Notes under the pieces: generated by a model
Told to the model about the DNA's origin: nothing
Databases searched by the model: none
The model's input: the letters and a program-made list of their open reading frames with translations, nothing else
Made by a program: the position numbers and the translations under genes
In this document: in pieces, positions 8,462-16,549 of the stretch
Numbering within the stretch: the stretch's first letter is position 1
Layout of the letters: every line of letters begins with the position of its first letter
Source: Mycobacterium szulgai
Lineage (GTDB): Bacteria; Actinomycetota; Actinomycetes; Mycobacteriales; Mycobacteriaceae
Reading direction: 5' to 3'
NCBI RefSeq assembly: GCF_002116635.1
Contig: NZ_LQPW01000109.1
Coordinates: forward strand, 1-49,509
Length of the DNA stretch: 49,509 nt

Positions 8462-10027
8462 GTGGTCCAGGTCGTCATCACCGGAGCTGGACCGAATGGG
8501 CTGATGCTGGCGTGCGAACTGGGGCTGGCGGGCATCACCCCGGTGGTGCTGGACGCCGGCCCCGGCCCCAGTCAGGAAAGACGTGCCGAAGGCGTTGTCG
8601 GACAAGGGGTTCGGATCTTCGACCATCGCGGTCTGTACGAAACGCTGGCACGCACGACCCAACCCCCGCAACCCGCTGCCGGTGCACTGTTCGCCGGCTT
8701 CCCGTTGAATTTCACCGGGGTGCCGGATCCCCAGCTGTTCACTTTGCTGGTCCCGCAGCCCAAACTCGCCGCGGTGTTGCTGGCGCGGGCACACGAATAC
8801 CACGCCGATATCCGCTGGGGTCATGCGCTGACGGACTTCGACCAGGGCACGGACGGCGTCACGGTACGAGTCGCCGGTCCCGACGGCCCATACGAACTGA
8901 CCGCGGACTATCTGGTAGGTGCCGACGGCGGCGCCAGCCTGACCCGCAAGCTGGCCGGCATCGACTTTCCCGGGATGTCGTCGCACGACGTGACCGATCG
9001 GGTGGCCTTCGGCGTGTTGCCGCCGCCGGAGTGGGTCGATCCGGTCAGCGGGGCTCTGCACGTACCGGGGCTGGGCGCCGTCGCGCCGCGGCGGTTCTTC
9101 TACACCGACCGGGGCATCTTCGGCTGGGGTCAGCTGGCGGACCGGCCCGGCGTGTTCACCATCGAATTGGACAGCCTGCCCCGCGCAGACGCCGGCCCAG
9201 ACGACAACGCCGAACCGATGAACCTGGCCGAACAGCAGGCGAGCATCAAGCGGGTGCTCGGCGCTGAGGTGCCCCTTCAGATCGAATCGCCCGACCGGCC
9301 ACCCGATCTGCGCCGCATCTGTGGGGTCAACTCCAGGCTGGCGTCGCGCTATCGCAGCGGCCGGGTGCTGCTGGTCGGCGACGCCGCGCACGTGCAATCC
9401 CCGCTGGGTGGGCCGGGAATGAATCTCAGCTTGCAGGATGCGGTGAACCTGGGCTGGAAATTGGCGGCCGTGCTGGCCGGCCGAGTCGGGCCGGACCTGC
9501 TCGACACCTATGAGACCGAGCGCCGGCCCGCCGCCGAGCGGGTGATCATGCACAGTCGCGCCCAGCTGGCTCTGCTGCGGCCCGGGCCCGAGGTCGCAGC
9601 CCTACGAGAGCTCTTCGCCGAACTGCTGGCACAGCCCGGCGCCGTCGGCCACTTCGGTGACCTGCTTTCCGGCGCCGACGTCTGCTATGCGGCGGGCTCC
9701 GACGAGCATCCGCTCGTCGGGCGCTGGGTGCCCGATTTCGCGGTGGCAACCGGCACCGGAACCAGTCGCGTCGCGCAGCTTGCTCGCGATGGAAAGCCAT
9801 TGCTCATCGACCTCACCGACGGCGGCGGGCTGGCGACGGCAGCGGCCGCGGCCGCGGGTCGCGTCACCATCGCCCACGGACGCCCGATCGGTTCGGTGTC
9901 GGCTACGGCAATGCTGGTACGGCCGGACGGTTACGTCGCGTGGGCGTCCTCAGAGCCGGAGCCCGATGCCGGTGAGCTGCGTCGCGTGCTCGCCCGTTGG
10001 TTCGGCATTGCCGTAAGCGAGCACTGA
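8462..10027 (+). CDS. Class A FAD-dependent aromatic hydroxylase
   Basis: The 521-residue product belongs to the PHBH/PgaE-like single-component flavin monooxygenases, which use NAD(P)H and O2 to hydroxylate aromatic or polyketide-like substrates; rifampicin monooxygenase is a relative. GAGPNG at 8-13 binds the FAD ADP, VGADGGAS is the DG motif, and LLVGDAAHVQSPLGGPGMN (about 303-321) binds the FAD ribose. The C-terminal about 110 residues look like the thioredoxin-like domain of this family. The GTG start lies five bases after the nitroreductase stop. A terminator-like hairpin follows the stop. The substrate is unknown; the peptides encoded downstream are a possible but unproven target. Confidence 0.9.
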   Translation: MVQVVITGAGPNGLMLACELGLAGITPVVLDAGPGPSQERRAEGVVGQGVRIFDHRGLYETLARTTQPPQPAAGALFAGFPLNFTGVPDPQLFTLLVPQPKLAAVLLARAHEYHADIRWGHALTDFDQGTDGVTVRVAGPDGPYELTADYLVGADGGASLTRKLAGIDFPGMSSHDVTDRVAFGVLPPPEWVDPVSGALHVPGLGAVAPRRFFYTDRGIFGWGQLADRPGVFTIELDSLPRADAGPDDNAEPMNLAEQQASIKRVLGAEVPLQIESPDRPPDLRRICGVNSRLASRYRSGRVLLVGDAAHVQSPLGGPGMNLSLQDAVNLGWKLAAVLAGRVGPDLLDTYETERRPAAERVIMHSRAQLALLRPGPEVAALRELFAELLAQPGAVGHFGDLLSGADVCYAAGSDEHPLVGRWVPDFAVATGTGTSRVAQLARDGKPLLIDLTDGGGLATAAAAAAGRVTIAHGRPIGSVSATAMLVRPDGYVAWASSEPEPDAGELRRVLARWFGIAVSEH

Positions 10028-10029
10028 TT

Positions 10030-10048
10030 GGGGGAGCCGCGGCCCCCC
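10030..10048 (+). terminator. Terminator-like hairpin after the hydroxylase
   Basis: GGGGG at 10030-10034 can pair with the CCCCC run ending at 10048, just after the hydroxylase stop. It is followed by ATTT rather than a long T run, as is common in mycobacteria. If it works, the peptide array downstream needs its own promoter. Confidence 0.5.
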
Positions 10049-10052
10049 ATTT

Positions 10053-10099
10053 GTAGGACCGAGATTTCCCCACCCAGGCCCCTCAAGTGACCGGCTGTG
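10053..10099 (+). promoter_or_regulatory. Promoter-like module upstream of peptide gene 1
   Basis: GTAGGACC at 10053-10060 is followed exactly 41 bases later (start to start) by GCTGTG at 10094-10099. The same pair with identical spacing recurs at 10494 and 10535, upstream of the third peptide gene, while the sequence between differs. This conservation in otherwise diverged DNA suggests a regulatory element or promoter. I cannot assign a sigma factor. Confidence 0.45.
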
Positions 10100-10182
10100 T
10101 TCGCCCGTTCCGTTCGGCAACATCGGAATCGCCAAATGTTGCGGGCCAAAGCACGGCGCCCACCACCCATGAGGAGATTCCG

Positions 10183-10263
10183 GTGAACCACGAGATCCTG
10201 TTCCAAGAGGCCGAGACCACCTACAGCAAGACGGTTTTTCAGGCTGACGACCTCGCGGCCTAA
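10183..10263 (+). CDS. Small peptide P1, probable RiPP precursor
   Basis: The gene has 26 codons plus a stop, with a GTG start and a strong GAGGAG ribosome site at 10171-10176. The conserved leader is MNHEILFQEAETTY and the tail SKTVFQADDLAA. The leader matches the pattern M[NS]HExLFxExExxY shared by all six tiny genes in the window, including two beside the YcaO/TfuA enzymes at 24.2 kb. The tail lacks the Trp-Pro-x-Phe-Gly motif of P2-P4, so it may be a diverged copy. The peptide is hydrophilic and acidic, with no signal peptide or membrane segment. Its role as a modification substrate is inferred from the shared leader. Confidence 0.75.
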   Translation: MNHEILFQEAETTYSKTVFQADDLAA

Positions 10264-10300
10264 GGCCTAGATCGCCCCAACCACACGCGCCGCCGCTACC

Positions 10301-10324
10301 GCGGGCCGCGTCACCATCGCCCAC
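10301..10324 (+). repeat. Short duplicate of hydroxylase coding sequence
   Basis: This 24-base stretch between P1 and P2 matches 9854-9877, inside the 3' part of the FAD hydroxylase gene, at 23 of 24 positions. A looser match continues on both sides (ACGCCC follows in both, offset by two bases). It looks like a relic of a local duplication that helped to build the array. Confidence 0.6.
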
Positions 10325-10350
10325 ACGCCCCACTATCGAAGGAGATTCCC

Positions 10351-10431
10351 ATGAACCACGAGGTCCTGTTCCAAGAGGTCGAGACCGTGTACACCTGGCC
10401 CGCGTTCGGAACCGGCGACATCGCCGCTTAG
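10351..10431 (+). CDS. Small peptide P2, probable RiPP precursor
   Basis: The gene has 26 codons, an ATG start and an AAGGAG site at 10339-10344. Leader MNHEVLFQEVETVY; tail TWPAFGTGDIAA. The product is identical to P3 at 10618, and the two genes differ at only a few third positions near the 3' end, which indicates recent duplication or gene conversion. The tail has no Cys. Conserved leader residues are H3, E4, L6, F7, E9, E11 and Y14. Confidence 0.8.
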   Translation: MNHEVLFQEVETVYTWPAFGTGDIAA

Positions 10432-10493
10432 GAAGGCCGCTTACGGCCGCTTAGTAACGCCGCGTCGGAAGGCGGGCTCCTTGTCCGCCGATC

Positions 10494-10540
10494 GTAGGAC
10501 CCGAAAATCCGCTGGCAGTTCCCCCGATTGGTGGGCTGTG
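10494..10540 (+). promoter_or_regulatory. Promoter-like module upstream of peptide gene 3
   Basis: GTAGGACC at 10494-10501 and GCTGTG at 10535-10540 have the same 41-base offset as the module before P1. This suggests that the array consists of two promoter-bearing units, P1-P2 and P3-P4. Confidence 0.45.
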
Positions 10541-10617
10541 CTTACGGCACAGGGTCGGGCAGGGTCATCTGCGCCACGTTCAGGCGCAGTGCGCCTCTGA
10601 TCGATGAGGAGATTCAC

Positions 10618-10698
10618 ATGAACCACGAGGTCCTGTTCCAAGAGGTCGAGACCGTGTACACCTGGCCCGCGTTCGGAACCGGTGACATCGCGGCGTAA
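10618..10698 (+). CDS. Small peptide P3, probable RiPP precursor
   Basis: The gene has 26 codons, an ATG start and a GAGGAG site about six bases upstream. The peptide is identical to P2 (leader MNHEVLFQEVETVY, tail TWPAFGTGDIAA). Keeping two identical copies while the DNA between them has diverged suggests selection on the peptide or very recent copying. It lies 31 bases before P4 and is probably cotranscribed with it. Confidence 0.8.
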   Translation: MNHEVLFQEVETVYTWPAFGTGDIAA

Positions 10699-10729
10699 TC
10701 GCTGCGTGTCTACCACTACGGAGATTCCG

Positions 10730-10810
10730 GTGAACCACGAGATCCTGTTCGAAGAGATCGAAGCCGTTTACAGCTGGCCCGGTTTCGGCATCGACAACCT
10801 GCCGTCCTAA
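10730..10810 (+). CDS. Small peptide P4, probable RiPP precursor
   Basis: The gene has 26 codons, a GTG start and a GGAG site at 10720-10723. Leader MNHEILFEEIEAVY; tail SWPGFGIDNLPS. The tail is related to P2/P3 (Ser/Thr-Trp-Pro-Ala/Gly-Phe-Gly) but differs at the end. The stop codon is only three bases from the 3' end of the convergent trmL gene, with no visible terminator between them. Confidence 0.8.
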   Translation: MNHEILFEEIEAVYSWPGFGIDNLPS

Positions 10811-10813
10811 GGA

Positions 10814-11278
10814 TTAAACCGCCCCGGAGTAGCCATGCTGCCGCCACGCCTCATACACGGCGACGGCGGCGGCATTGGCCAAGTTCAATGAGCGCCGGCC
10901 CGCCAGCATCGGGATACGCAGCTGCGCGGTGATGTGTTCATCGGCCAGGGTCGCCGCGTCCAGCCCGGTGGGTTCGGGCCCGAACATCAGCACGTCGTCG
11001 GCCCGGTAACCGACGTCGGAAAACGACGCAGACGCCTGCGCGGTGAACGCGAACACCCGCGCAGGCATCAGCGCGTCCCAGGCCCGTGCCAAAGATGCAT
11101 GCACGCTCACCGACGCCAGGTCGTGATAGTCCAGCCCGGCCCGGCGCAGCTTGGGTTCGGACAAGTCGAAGCCCAGCGGCTCGACCAGATGCAACTCACA
11201 ACCCGTCGCCGCCGCGGTCCGAATGGCATTGCCCGTGTTGGGCGCTATGCGCGGCGAATAGAACAGCAGCCGGAACAC
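10814..11278 (-). CDS. trmL: tRNA 2'-O-methyltransferase, SPOUT family (TrmL-like)
   Basis: This 154-residue SPOUT methyltransferase corresponds to Rv3366 (spoU). TrmL enzymes use S-adenosylmethionine to methylate the ribose of nucleotide 34 in certain tRNA-Leu species. Visible motifs are NTGNAIRTAAATG (14-26), LMFGPEPTGL and IPMLAGRRSLNLANAAAVAVYEA, the latter two forming the trefoil-knot cofactor site. The length is normal for the family. It converges with the peptide array and diverges from a methyltransferase gene. The tRNA target is inferred from the family. Confidence 0.92.
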   Translation of the reverse strand: MFRLLFYSPRIAPNTGNAIRTAAATGCELHLVEPLGFDLSEPKLRRAGLDYHDLASVSVHASLARAWDALMPARVFAFTAQASASFSDVGYRADDVLMFGPEPTGLDAATLADEHITAQLRIPMLAGRRSLNLANAAAVAVYEAWRQHGYSGAV

Positions 11279-11345
11279 AACTCGTCATCCTCCCTGTCCG
11301 GGCGGGCGGCCCGCTGGACAACTCTGCTCTTGCGAGAATGGTCAT

Positions 11346-11951
11346 ATGGTCGAGCAGAGCATCTGGATGCAGAAGGTCGCGGCCGATCCCGGACATTCGC
11401 ACTGGTATATCGAACGCTTCCGGTCCATGGCGCGCGCCGGTGACGATCTGGCAGGCGAGGCTCGCCTCGTCGACGCGATGGCACCCCGTGCCGCCCGCAT
11501 TCTGGATGCCGGCTGCGGCCCGGGCCGCCTCGGCGGGTATCTGGCCGCGGCCGGCCATCACGTGGTGGGTGTCGACGTCGATCCGGCGCTCATCGAGGCG
11601 GCCGAGCACGACCACCCCGGCCCGCGCTGGCTGGTCGGCGACCTGGCCGAACTCGACCTACCGGCGCGCGGCATCACCGAGCCGTTCGACGTCATCGTGT
11701 CGGCCGGAAACGTCATGACATTCCTTGCGCCGAGTACCCGCGGGCAAGTGCTGGGCAGGCTGCGCGCCCACCTCGCTGGTGACGGCCGTGCGGTGATCGG
11801 CTTCGGTGCTGGTCGTGGCTACGATTTCGGCCAGTTTCTCGGCGACGCCGCGGCTGCTGGCTTGGCGCCGGATCTGCTGCTGTCGACGTGGGACGTGCGG
11901 CCGTTCACCGATGACTCCGACTTTCTGGTCGCGGTCCTGCGGCCGGCCTAG
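11346..11951 (+). CDS. Class I SAM-dependent methyltransferase
   Basis: The 201-residue protein has a Rossmann methyltransferase fold: motif I ILDAGCGPG at about 52-60, an acidic residue after strand 2 in VVGVDVD, and FDVIVSAGN as motif II. The substrate cannot be told from sequence. The ATG at 11346 lies soon after a GAGAAT hexamer, so the mRNA may be leaderless. The gene stands alone between trmL (divergent) and the conservon. Confidence 0.85.
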   Translation: MVEQSIWMQKVAADPGHSHWYIERFRSMARAGDDLAGEARLVDAMAPRAARILDAGCGPGRLGGYLAAAGHHVVGVDVDPALIEAAEHDHPGPRWLVGDLAELDLPARGITEPFDVIVSAGNVMTFLAPSTRGQVLGRLRAHLAGDGRAVIGFGAGRGYDFGQFLGDAAAAGLAPDLLLSTWDVRPFTDDSDFLVAVLRPA

Positions 11952-12101
11952 TTTCGCCCAGCCCCGTTGCGGCGGATGTTATCTGCTCAGTAACAATTGT
12001 GGTGACCGTGGTCTCGCGCACTGAACTGACTGTCATACTCGTCGGATTGCCAGGCGGTTATGTACGCGCCCATGGGTTGGCGGAATAAAGCAGGAAGTTT
12101 C

Positions 12102-12149
12102 ATGAGCCTCTCGTTTGCCGGAGCGCTGCATAAGGTTGCGGCCTCGTGA
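12102..12149 (+). CDS. 15-codon upstream ORF before the sensor gene
   Basis: ATG at 12102 with a good AGGAAG site (12092-12097) opens a short frame, [15 protein letters not shown]. Its TGA stop overlaps the GTG start of the sensor gene (GTGA at 12146-12149). This is the layout of a translationally coupled leader peptide. No function is known. Translation has not been shown. Confidence 0.5.
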   Translation: MSLSFAGALHKVAAS

Positions 12150-14701
12150 CCATGTTCGCCCGCCCGCCCGCGGCCGTCGCGGCGGAAAAGCCGCAGAAGC
12201 GCCCACCCGCCTGGTCGGTGCGCAACTGGCCGGTCCGCTGGAAGGTCTTCGCGATCGCGTTGGTGCCGCTGATCCTGGCCACCGCCTTCGGTGCCTTGCG
12301 CGTTGACGCCGCGTGGGCCCGTTCCGGTGAGCTGCGGCTGGTCGCGGCCCGCGCCAACGTGATCCCGGCGATCACCAAATACATGTCGGCGCTGGACGTC
12401 GCGTTGCTGGCCGGCTCCACCGGACGCGACGTCGAGGGGGCGAAGAAGAACTTCGTAGCCCGCAGATACGAGTTGCAGACGCGACTGGCCGACACCGACG
12501 TGGTCCCCGATGTCCGGTCCGGGGTCAACACGCTGCTCAACGGCGGGCAGGGGCTGCTGGATAAGGTGCTGGACAACAGCATCGGGCTGCGTGACCGGAT
12601 CACCACCTACGCACCGCTGTTGCTGACGGCCGAGGACGCGATCAACGCGTCGGTACACGTCGACAATGAGCAGATCCGGGCCCAGGTGCAGGGCCTGAGC
12701 CGGGCCGTCGGGGCCCGCGGGCAGATGACGCTGCAGGAGATCCTGGTGACCCGCGGCGCCGACCTGCCCGAACCACAACTGCGCACCTCGATGATCACCT
12801 TGGCCGGCACCGAACCGTCGACGCTGTTCGGGATGAGTGAGGTGCTCGGCGTGGGCTCGCCGGATGCCCGGAACCTGCAGCAGCAGATGGTTGCCCGGAT
12901 GGCGATCATGTCCGACCCGGCCAGCAACCTGGTCGACAATCCCGAGCTGCTGCGTTCGATCCAGGTGACCCAGGGCATCGCCGAACAGGTGATCAACGAC
13001 AGCACCGGGTCGGTGACGAAGTCGGTGCAGGCCCAGGCCACCGCGCGGCGCGACGCCGCCATCCGCGACGCCGTGCTGGTGCTGGCCGCCATCGCGATTG
13101 CGCTGGTCGTGGTGCTGTTGATGGCCCGCGCGTTGATCGCGCCGCTGCGAGCGCTGCGCGACGGCGCGCTCAAGGTCGCCCACATCGACCTCGACGGCGA
13201 GATCGCCCGGGTGCGGGCCGGCGAAGAGCCGATCCCCGAGCCGCTGCCGGTATACACCACCGAGGAGATCGGCCAGGTTGCCCACGCAGTCGACGAACTG
13301 CACACCCAAGCTCTGCTGCTGGCCGGCGACGAGGCGCGCTTGCGTTTGCTGCTCAATGACATGTTCGAAACCATGTCGCGCCGCAGCCGGTCGCTGGTGG
13401 ACCAGCAGCTCAAACTCATCGATGCACTGGAGCGCAACGAGGAGGATCCCGAGCGGCTCGACAGCCTGTTCCGGCTGGATCACCTGGCCGCCCGGTTGCG
13501 CCGCAACAGTGCGAATCTGCTGGTACTGGCCGGTGCTCAGATCACTCGCGACAATCGGGAGCCGGTGCCATTGTCGACGGTGATCAGCGCCGCGGTATCC
13601 GGCGTCGAAGACTATCGCCGGGTCGAAACCGGCGGGGTGCCCGACTGCACGGTGATCGGCTCGGCGGCCGGCGGCGTCATCCATTTGCTGGCCGAGTTGA
13701 TCGACAACGCGCTGAGCTACTCACCGCCCAACACCTCGGTTCGGGTTTCGGCCGTGCGCGGCAGCGAGGGCGGGGTGCTGCTGCGTGTCGCCGACGCCGG
13801 ACTGGGGATGACCGACTCGGATCGGCGAATGGCCAACATGCGGCTGCAGGCCGGCGGCGAGGTGACCCCCGACAACGCCCGGCACATGGGTCTATTCGTG
13901 GTCGGCCGGCTGGCGAGCCGGCACGGCATCCGGGTGGGGCTGCGCGGCCCGGCCTCCGGCGAATCGGGCACCGGCACCACCGCCGAGGTTTACCTGCCGC
14001 TGTCCGTGCTGGTCGAGGGCGCCGCACCCAAGCCGCGAGGCGGGGTGTTCATGGTTTCGCCGCCGCGAACCCAGCCCGCCCAGCCCGCCGAAACACCCGC
14101 TCGAGCTGCCAACCAGAATGGTGCCGAAGCGCCGCCGGTGACCCTGTTGCCGCGGCGCAGCCCGGGGTCCACTGGAATCGCAGCAGTGCCGGACCAGCCG
14201 GCGAAGCCACAGCCCGAGCAGCCAGAGACACAGCGCAAAGCCAAGCGAGAACTCAAGACGCCGTGGTGGGAGACACAGCAGCCGCAGCACCCCGCGGCAA
14301 CGCCGGTTTCGCAGGCGGCTTCGAAGCCGAAAGAGGCCTCGAATACCTCTGCGTTCTTCGCGCGCCGCCCGTCGGCGCCCATCCAGGCCGAGCCCAGGCA
14401 ACCACCGCCAGAGCCGAAGCCAAAGCCAAAGCCGAAGCCCGAGCCACAGCCGAAGCCGGCCGCGAAGTCGTCGGATCCGGCCGATGACGACGTGATTTAC
14501 CAGCGCATGCTCTCGGAGATGATGGGCGACCCGCACGACCTGGCGCAAAGCGCCGATCTGGACTGGAAGTCGGTGTGGGACCGCGGCTGGTCGGCTGCCG
14601 CCCAGGCCGAGGAGAAGCCCGTCGAAACCCACACCGATCATGGCCTGCCGGTGCGCACACCCGGAGCTCGGCTGATCCCAGGAACGGCGGATCAGCAATG
14701 A
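12146..14701 (+). CDS. Conservon sensor protein with histidine-kinase-like ATPase (Rv3365c-like)
   Basis: The 851-residue membrane protein is the first gene of a conservon (cvnA type). One membrane helix lies at about 33-52 and a second at about 307-328, flanking an extracellular sensory region of the nitrate/nitrite-sensor kind. A HAMP-like stretch, the helical segment [13 protein letters not shown] and a GHKL ATPase with [16 protein letters not shown] and VADAGLGM follow. The C-terminal about 170 residues are Pro/Lys rich (KPKPKPKP). Canonical HisKA residues are not evident, so it may be an atypical kinase or a scaffold. Translation starts at GTG 12146 (or ATG 12152). Its stop overlaps the next gene's ATG. 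Confidence 0.92.
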   Translation: MTMFARPPAAVAAEKPQKRPPAWSVRNWPVRWKVFAIALVPLILATAFGALRVDAAWARSGELRLVAARANVIPAITKYMSALDVALLAGSTGRDVEGAKKNFVARRYELQTRLADTDVVPDVRSGVNTLLNGGQGLLDKVLDNSIGLRDRITTYAPLLLTAEDAINASVHVDNEQIRAQVQGLSRAVGARGQMTLQEILVTRGADLPEPQLRTSMITLAGTEPSTLFGMSEVLGVGSPDARNLQQQMVARMAIMSDPASNLVDNPELLRSIQVTQGIAEQVINDSTGSVTKSVQAQATARRDAAIRDAVLVLAAIAIALVVVLLMARALIAPLRALRDGALKVAHIDLDGEIARVRAGEEPIPEPLPVYTTEEIGQVAHAVDELHTQALLLAGDEARLRLLLNDMFETMSRRSRSLVDQQLKLIDALERNEEDPERLDSLFRLDHLAARLRRNSANLLVLAGAQITRDNREPVPLSTVISAAVSGVEDYRRVETGGVPDCTVIGSAAGGVIHLLAELIDNALSYSPPNTSVRVSAVRGSEGGVLLRVADAGLGMTDSDRRMANMRLQAGGEVTPDNARHMGLFVVGRLASRHGIRVGLRGPASGESGTGTTAEVYLPLSVLVEGAAPKPRGGVFMVSPPRTQPAQPAETPARAANQNGAEAPPVTLLPRRSPGSTGIAAVPDQPAKPQPEQPETQRKAKRELKTPWWETQQPQHPAATPVSQAASKPKEASNTSAFFARRPSAPIQAEPRQPPPEPKPKPKPKPEPQPKPAAKSSDPADDDVIYQRMLSEMMGDPHDLAQSADLDWKSVWDRGWSAAAQAEEKPVETHTDHGLPVRTPGARLIPGTADQQ

Positions 14702-15081
14702 GTTCGAACAGCCCGCTGGACTGGCTGGTGTCCAAGTTCGCCCGCGAGGTGCCCGGCGTGGCCCATGCCCTGCTGGTGTCGGTCGACGGGCTGCCCGTGG
14801 CGGCCAGCGAGTACCTGCCGCGTGAGCGCGCCGACCAGTTGGCCGCGGTGGCCTCCGGGTTGGCCAGTCTGGCCTCCGGCGCGGCCCAGCTGTTCGAGGG
14901 CGGGCCGGTGCTGCAGTCGGTGGTGGAGATGCAGAACGGGTTTCTGCTGCTGATGCGGGTCGGTGACGGCTCGAATCTGGCGACGCTGGCCGTCAACGGA
15001 TGCGACATCGGCCAGATCGGCTACGAGATGGCCCAGTTGGCGGAACGGGTGGGCGGCGTTGTCCAGTCTTCCCGGCGGTAG
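14698..15081 (+). CDS. Roadblock/LC7 domain protein of the conservon (Rv3364c-like)
   Basis: The 127-residue roadblock/LC7 protein (cvnB type) begins [20 protein letters not shown]. Such proteins act as dimeric regulators or GAPs for small MglA-like GTPases such as the one two genes downstream. The ATG overlaps the sensor stop by four bases (ATGA), which indicates translational coupling. The M. tuberculosis ortholog has been reported to bind host cathepsin G; nothing in this sequence tests that. No signal peptide is present. Confidence 0.93.
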   Translation: MSSNSPLDWLVSKFAREVPGVAHALLVSVDGLPVAASEYLPRERADQLAAVASGLASLASGAAQLFEGGPVLQSVVEMQNGFLLLMRVGDGSNLATLAVNGCDIGQIGYEMAQLAERVGGVVQSSRR

Positions 15082-15424
15082 TGACGAGCAGGCGAATCTG
15101 GTCCGCCCGTATACGCTGACGGCGGGACGGACCGACACCGATGTCGACCTTCCGCTGGAAGCGCCGGTGCAGACGGTGCATACGGAGCCCGAATGGCCGA
15201 CCAATGACGTGCGCGGCAGGATCATCGAGCAGTGCGCCGACAGCCCCTCGGTGGCCGAAATCTCGGCTCGGCTGGATTTGCCGGTGGGTGTCGCGCGCGT
15301 CTTGGTCGGCGATCTGGTCAACTCCGGTTACCTTCGGGTGCACAGGACCTTGACCGACCGTTCCAGCCGCGACGAGCGCCGCGAACTCATAGGAAGGACC
15401 CTGCGTGGCCTTAAGGCCCTATGA
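15059..15424 (+). CDS. DUF742 protein of the conservon (Rv3363c-like)
   Basis: This 121-residue DUF742 protein (cvnC type) has the core [12 protein letters not shown] and a winged-helix-like C-terminal half ([27 protein letters not shown]). Upstream sequence in the same frame has no homology, so I start at TTG 15059, which gives [11 protein letters not shown] and a length nearly equal to the M. tuberculosis protein. The gene overlaps its upstream neighbour by 23 bases and its downstream neighbour by 20. It probably links the sensor to the GTPase. Confidence 0.87.
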   Translation: MSSLPGGSDEQANLVRPYTLTAGRTDTDVDLPLEAPVQTVHTEPEWPTNDVRGRIIEQCADSPSVAEISARLDLPVGVARVLVGDLVNSGYLRVHRTLTDRSSRDERRELIGRTLRGLKAL

Positions 15425-15995
15425 GGCAGATAAACACGACACCGCGGCTCACGCGTCGACGAAGATCGTCATCGCGGGCGGGTTCGGTGCCGGCAAGACC
15501 ACCTTCGTCGGCGCGGTCTCGGAAATCATGCCGCTGCGCACCGAAGCGATGGTCACCGATGCCTCGGCCGGCGTGGACATGCTCGAGGCCACCCCGGACA
15601 AGCGGACCACCACGGTCGCGATGGACTTCGGCCGCATCACCCTGGCCGATGACCTGGTGCTCTATCTGTTCGGCACGCCGGGCCAGCGCCGGTTCTGGTT
15701 CATGTGGGACGACTTGGTGCGCGGCGCCATCGGCGCGATCGTCCTGGTCGACTGCCGCCGTCTGGAGGACAGCTTCGCCGCGGTCGACTTTTTCGAACAC
15801 CGCAACCTGCCGTTCCTCATCGCGGTCAACGAATTCGACGGCGCCCCAAGGTATCCCATTGACGAGGTGCGCACGGCGCTGACACTGCCCGCGCACATTC
15901 CGGTGATCAGTGTGGATGCTCGCGATCGCAAGTCGGCCACCGATGCGCTGATCGCGGTGAGCGAATACGCCCTCGCCGGCCTGAGCCCCAACTGA
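15405..15995 (+). CDS. MglA-like small GTPase of the conservon (Rv3362c-like)
   Basis: The 196-residue Ras-like GTPase (cvnD type) has a Walker A/P-loop GGFGAGKT at 25-32, FGTPGQRRFWFMW as switch II/G3, and NEFD in place of NKxD for guanine recognition. GTG at 15405 overlaps the DUF742 gene. The four conservon genes plus mfpA are close together and probably form one transcript. The GTPase is the likely signalling output. In mycobacteria the neighbouring MfpA has been reported to act with its GTPase partner in fluoroquinolone tolerance. Confidence 0.93.
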   Translation: MALRPYEADKHDTAAHASTKIVIAGGFGAGKTTFVGAVSEIMPLRTEAMVTDASAGVDMLEATPDKRTTTVAMDFGRITLADDLVLYLFGTPGQRRFWFMWDDLVRGAIGAIVLVDCRRLEDSFAAVDFFEHRNLPFLIAVNEFDGAPRYPIDEVRTALTLPAHIPVISVDARDRKSATDALIAVSEYALAGLSPN

Positions 15996-15999
15996 CCGC

Positions 16000-16545
16000 G
16001 TGCAGTGGGCTGACTGCGAGTTCACCGGCCGGGAGTTCGTCGACGACGACCTGAGCCGCTTGCACACCGAACGAGTGGTGTTCACCGAATGCGATTTCAG
16101 CGGCGCCAACCTCAGCGAATCGCAGCATCGCGGCTCGGCGTTCAGAAACTGCACCTTTCAGCGAACAACCTTGTGGCACAGTAGTTTTGCGCAATGCAGC
16201 ATGCTGGGCTCGGTGTTTTCGCAGTGCCGGCTGCGGCCGGTGACCTTCGAGGAGGTGGATTTCACGCTGGCCGTGCTCGGCGGCAACGACCTGCGCGGTG
16301 CCGACTTGAGCGGCTGCCGGCTGCGCGAGACCAGCCTGGTCGAGGCCGACCTGCGCAAGTGCGTCCTCAACGGCGCAGACCTGCGCGGCGCCCGGACCAC
16401 CGCCACCAAGCTGGACGACGCCGACCTGCGGGGCGCGATGATCGACGCCTCGTTGTGGAAGACCGCGTCTCTGACCGGAGCGCGCATTGACGTCCCGCAA
16501 GCATTGGCGTACGCCGTGGCCCACGGGCTGCGCCTGGACGCGTGA
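16000..16545 (+). CDS. mfpA: Pentapeptide-repeat gyrase-binding protein MfpA
   Basis: The 181-residue pentapeptide-repeat protein is built of A(D/N)Lxx-type units (for example DLRGADLSGCRLRETSLVEADLRKCVLNGADLRGA), which form a right-handed quadrilateral helix mimicking DNA. M. tuberculosis MfpA (Rv3361c, 183 residues) binds DNA gyrase and affects fluoroquinolone susceptibility. The start is GTG 16000, five bases after the GTPase stop. The stop is four bases from the end of the convergent ABC transporter gene. Confidence 0.95.
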   Translation: MQWADCEFTGREFVDDDLSRLHTERVVFTECDFSGANLSESQHRGSAFRNCTFQRTTLWHSSFAQCSMLGSVFSQCRLRPVTFEEVDFTLAVLGGNDLRGADLSGCRLRETSLVEADLRKCVLNGADLRGARTTATKLDDADLRGAMIDASLWKTASLTGARIDVPQALAYAVAHGLRLDA

Positions 16546-16549
16546 ACCC

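Noticed and set aside
10423..10454. Three GCCGCTTA motifs after P2
   Set aside because: They are short and probably slippage around the stop codon; no functional pattern could be supported.
10030..10810. P1-P4 as a toxin or antitoxin array
   Set aside because: The peptides are hydrophilic and acidic with no membrane helix, and the leader shared with the YcaO-linked peptides favours the RiPP explanation.
12000..13684. Long minus-strand ORF of 565 codons opposite the sensor gene
   Set aside because: Such antisense frames are typical of GC-rich codon use; no domain or ribosome site is seen.
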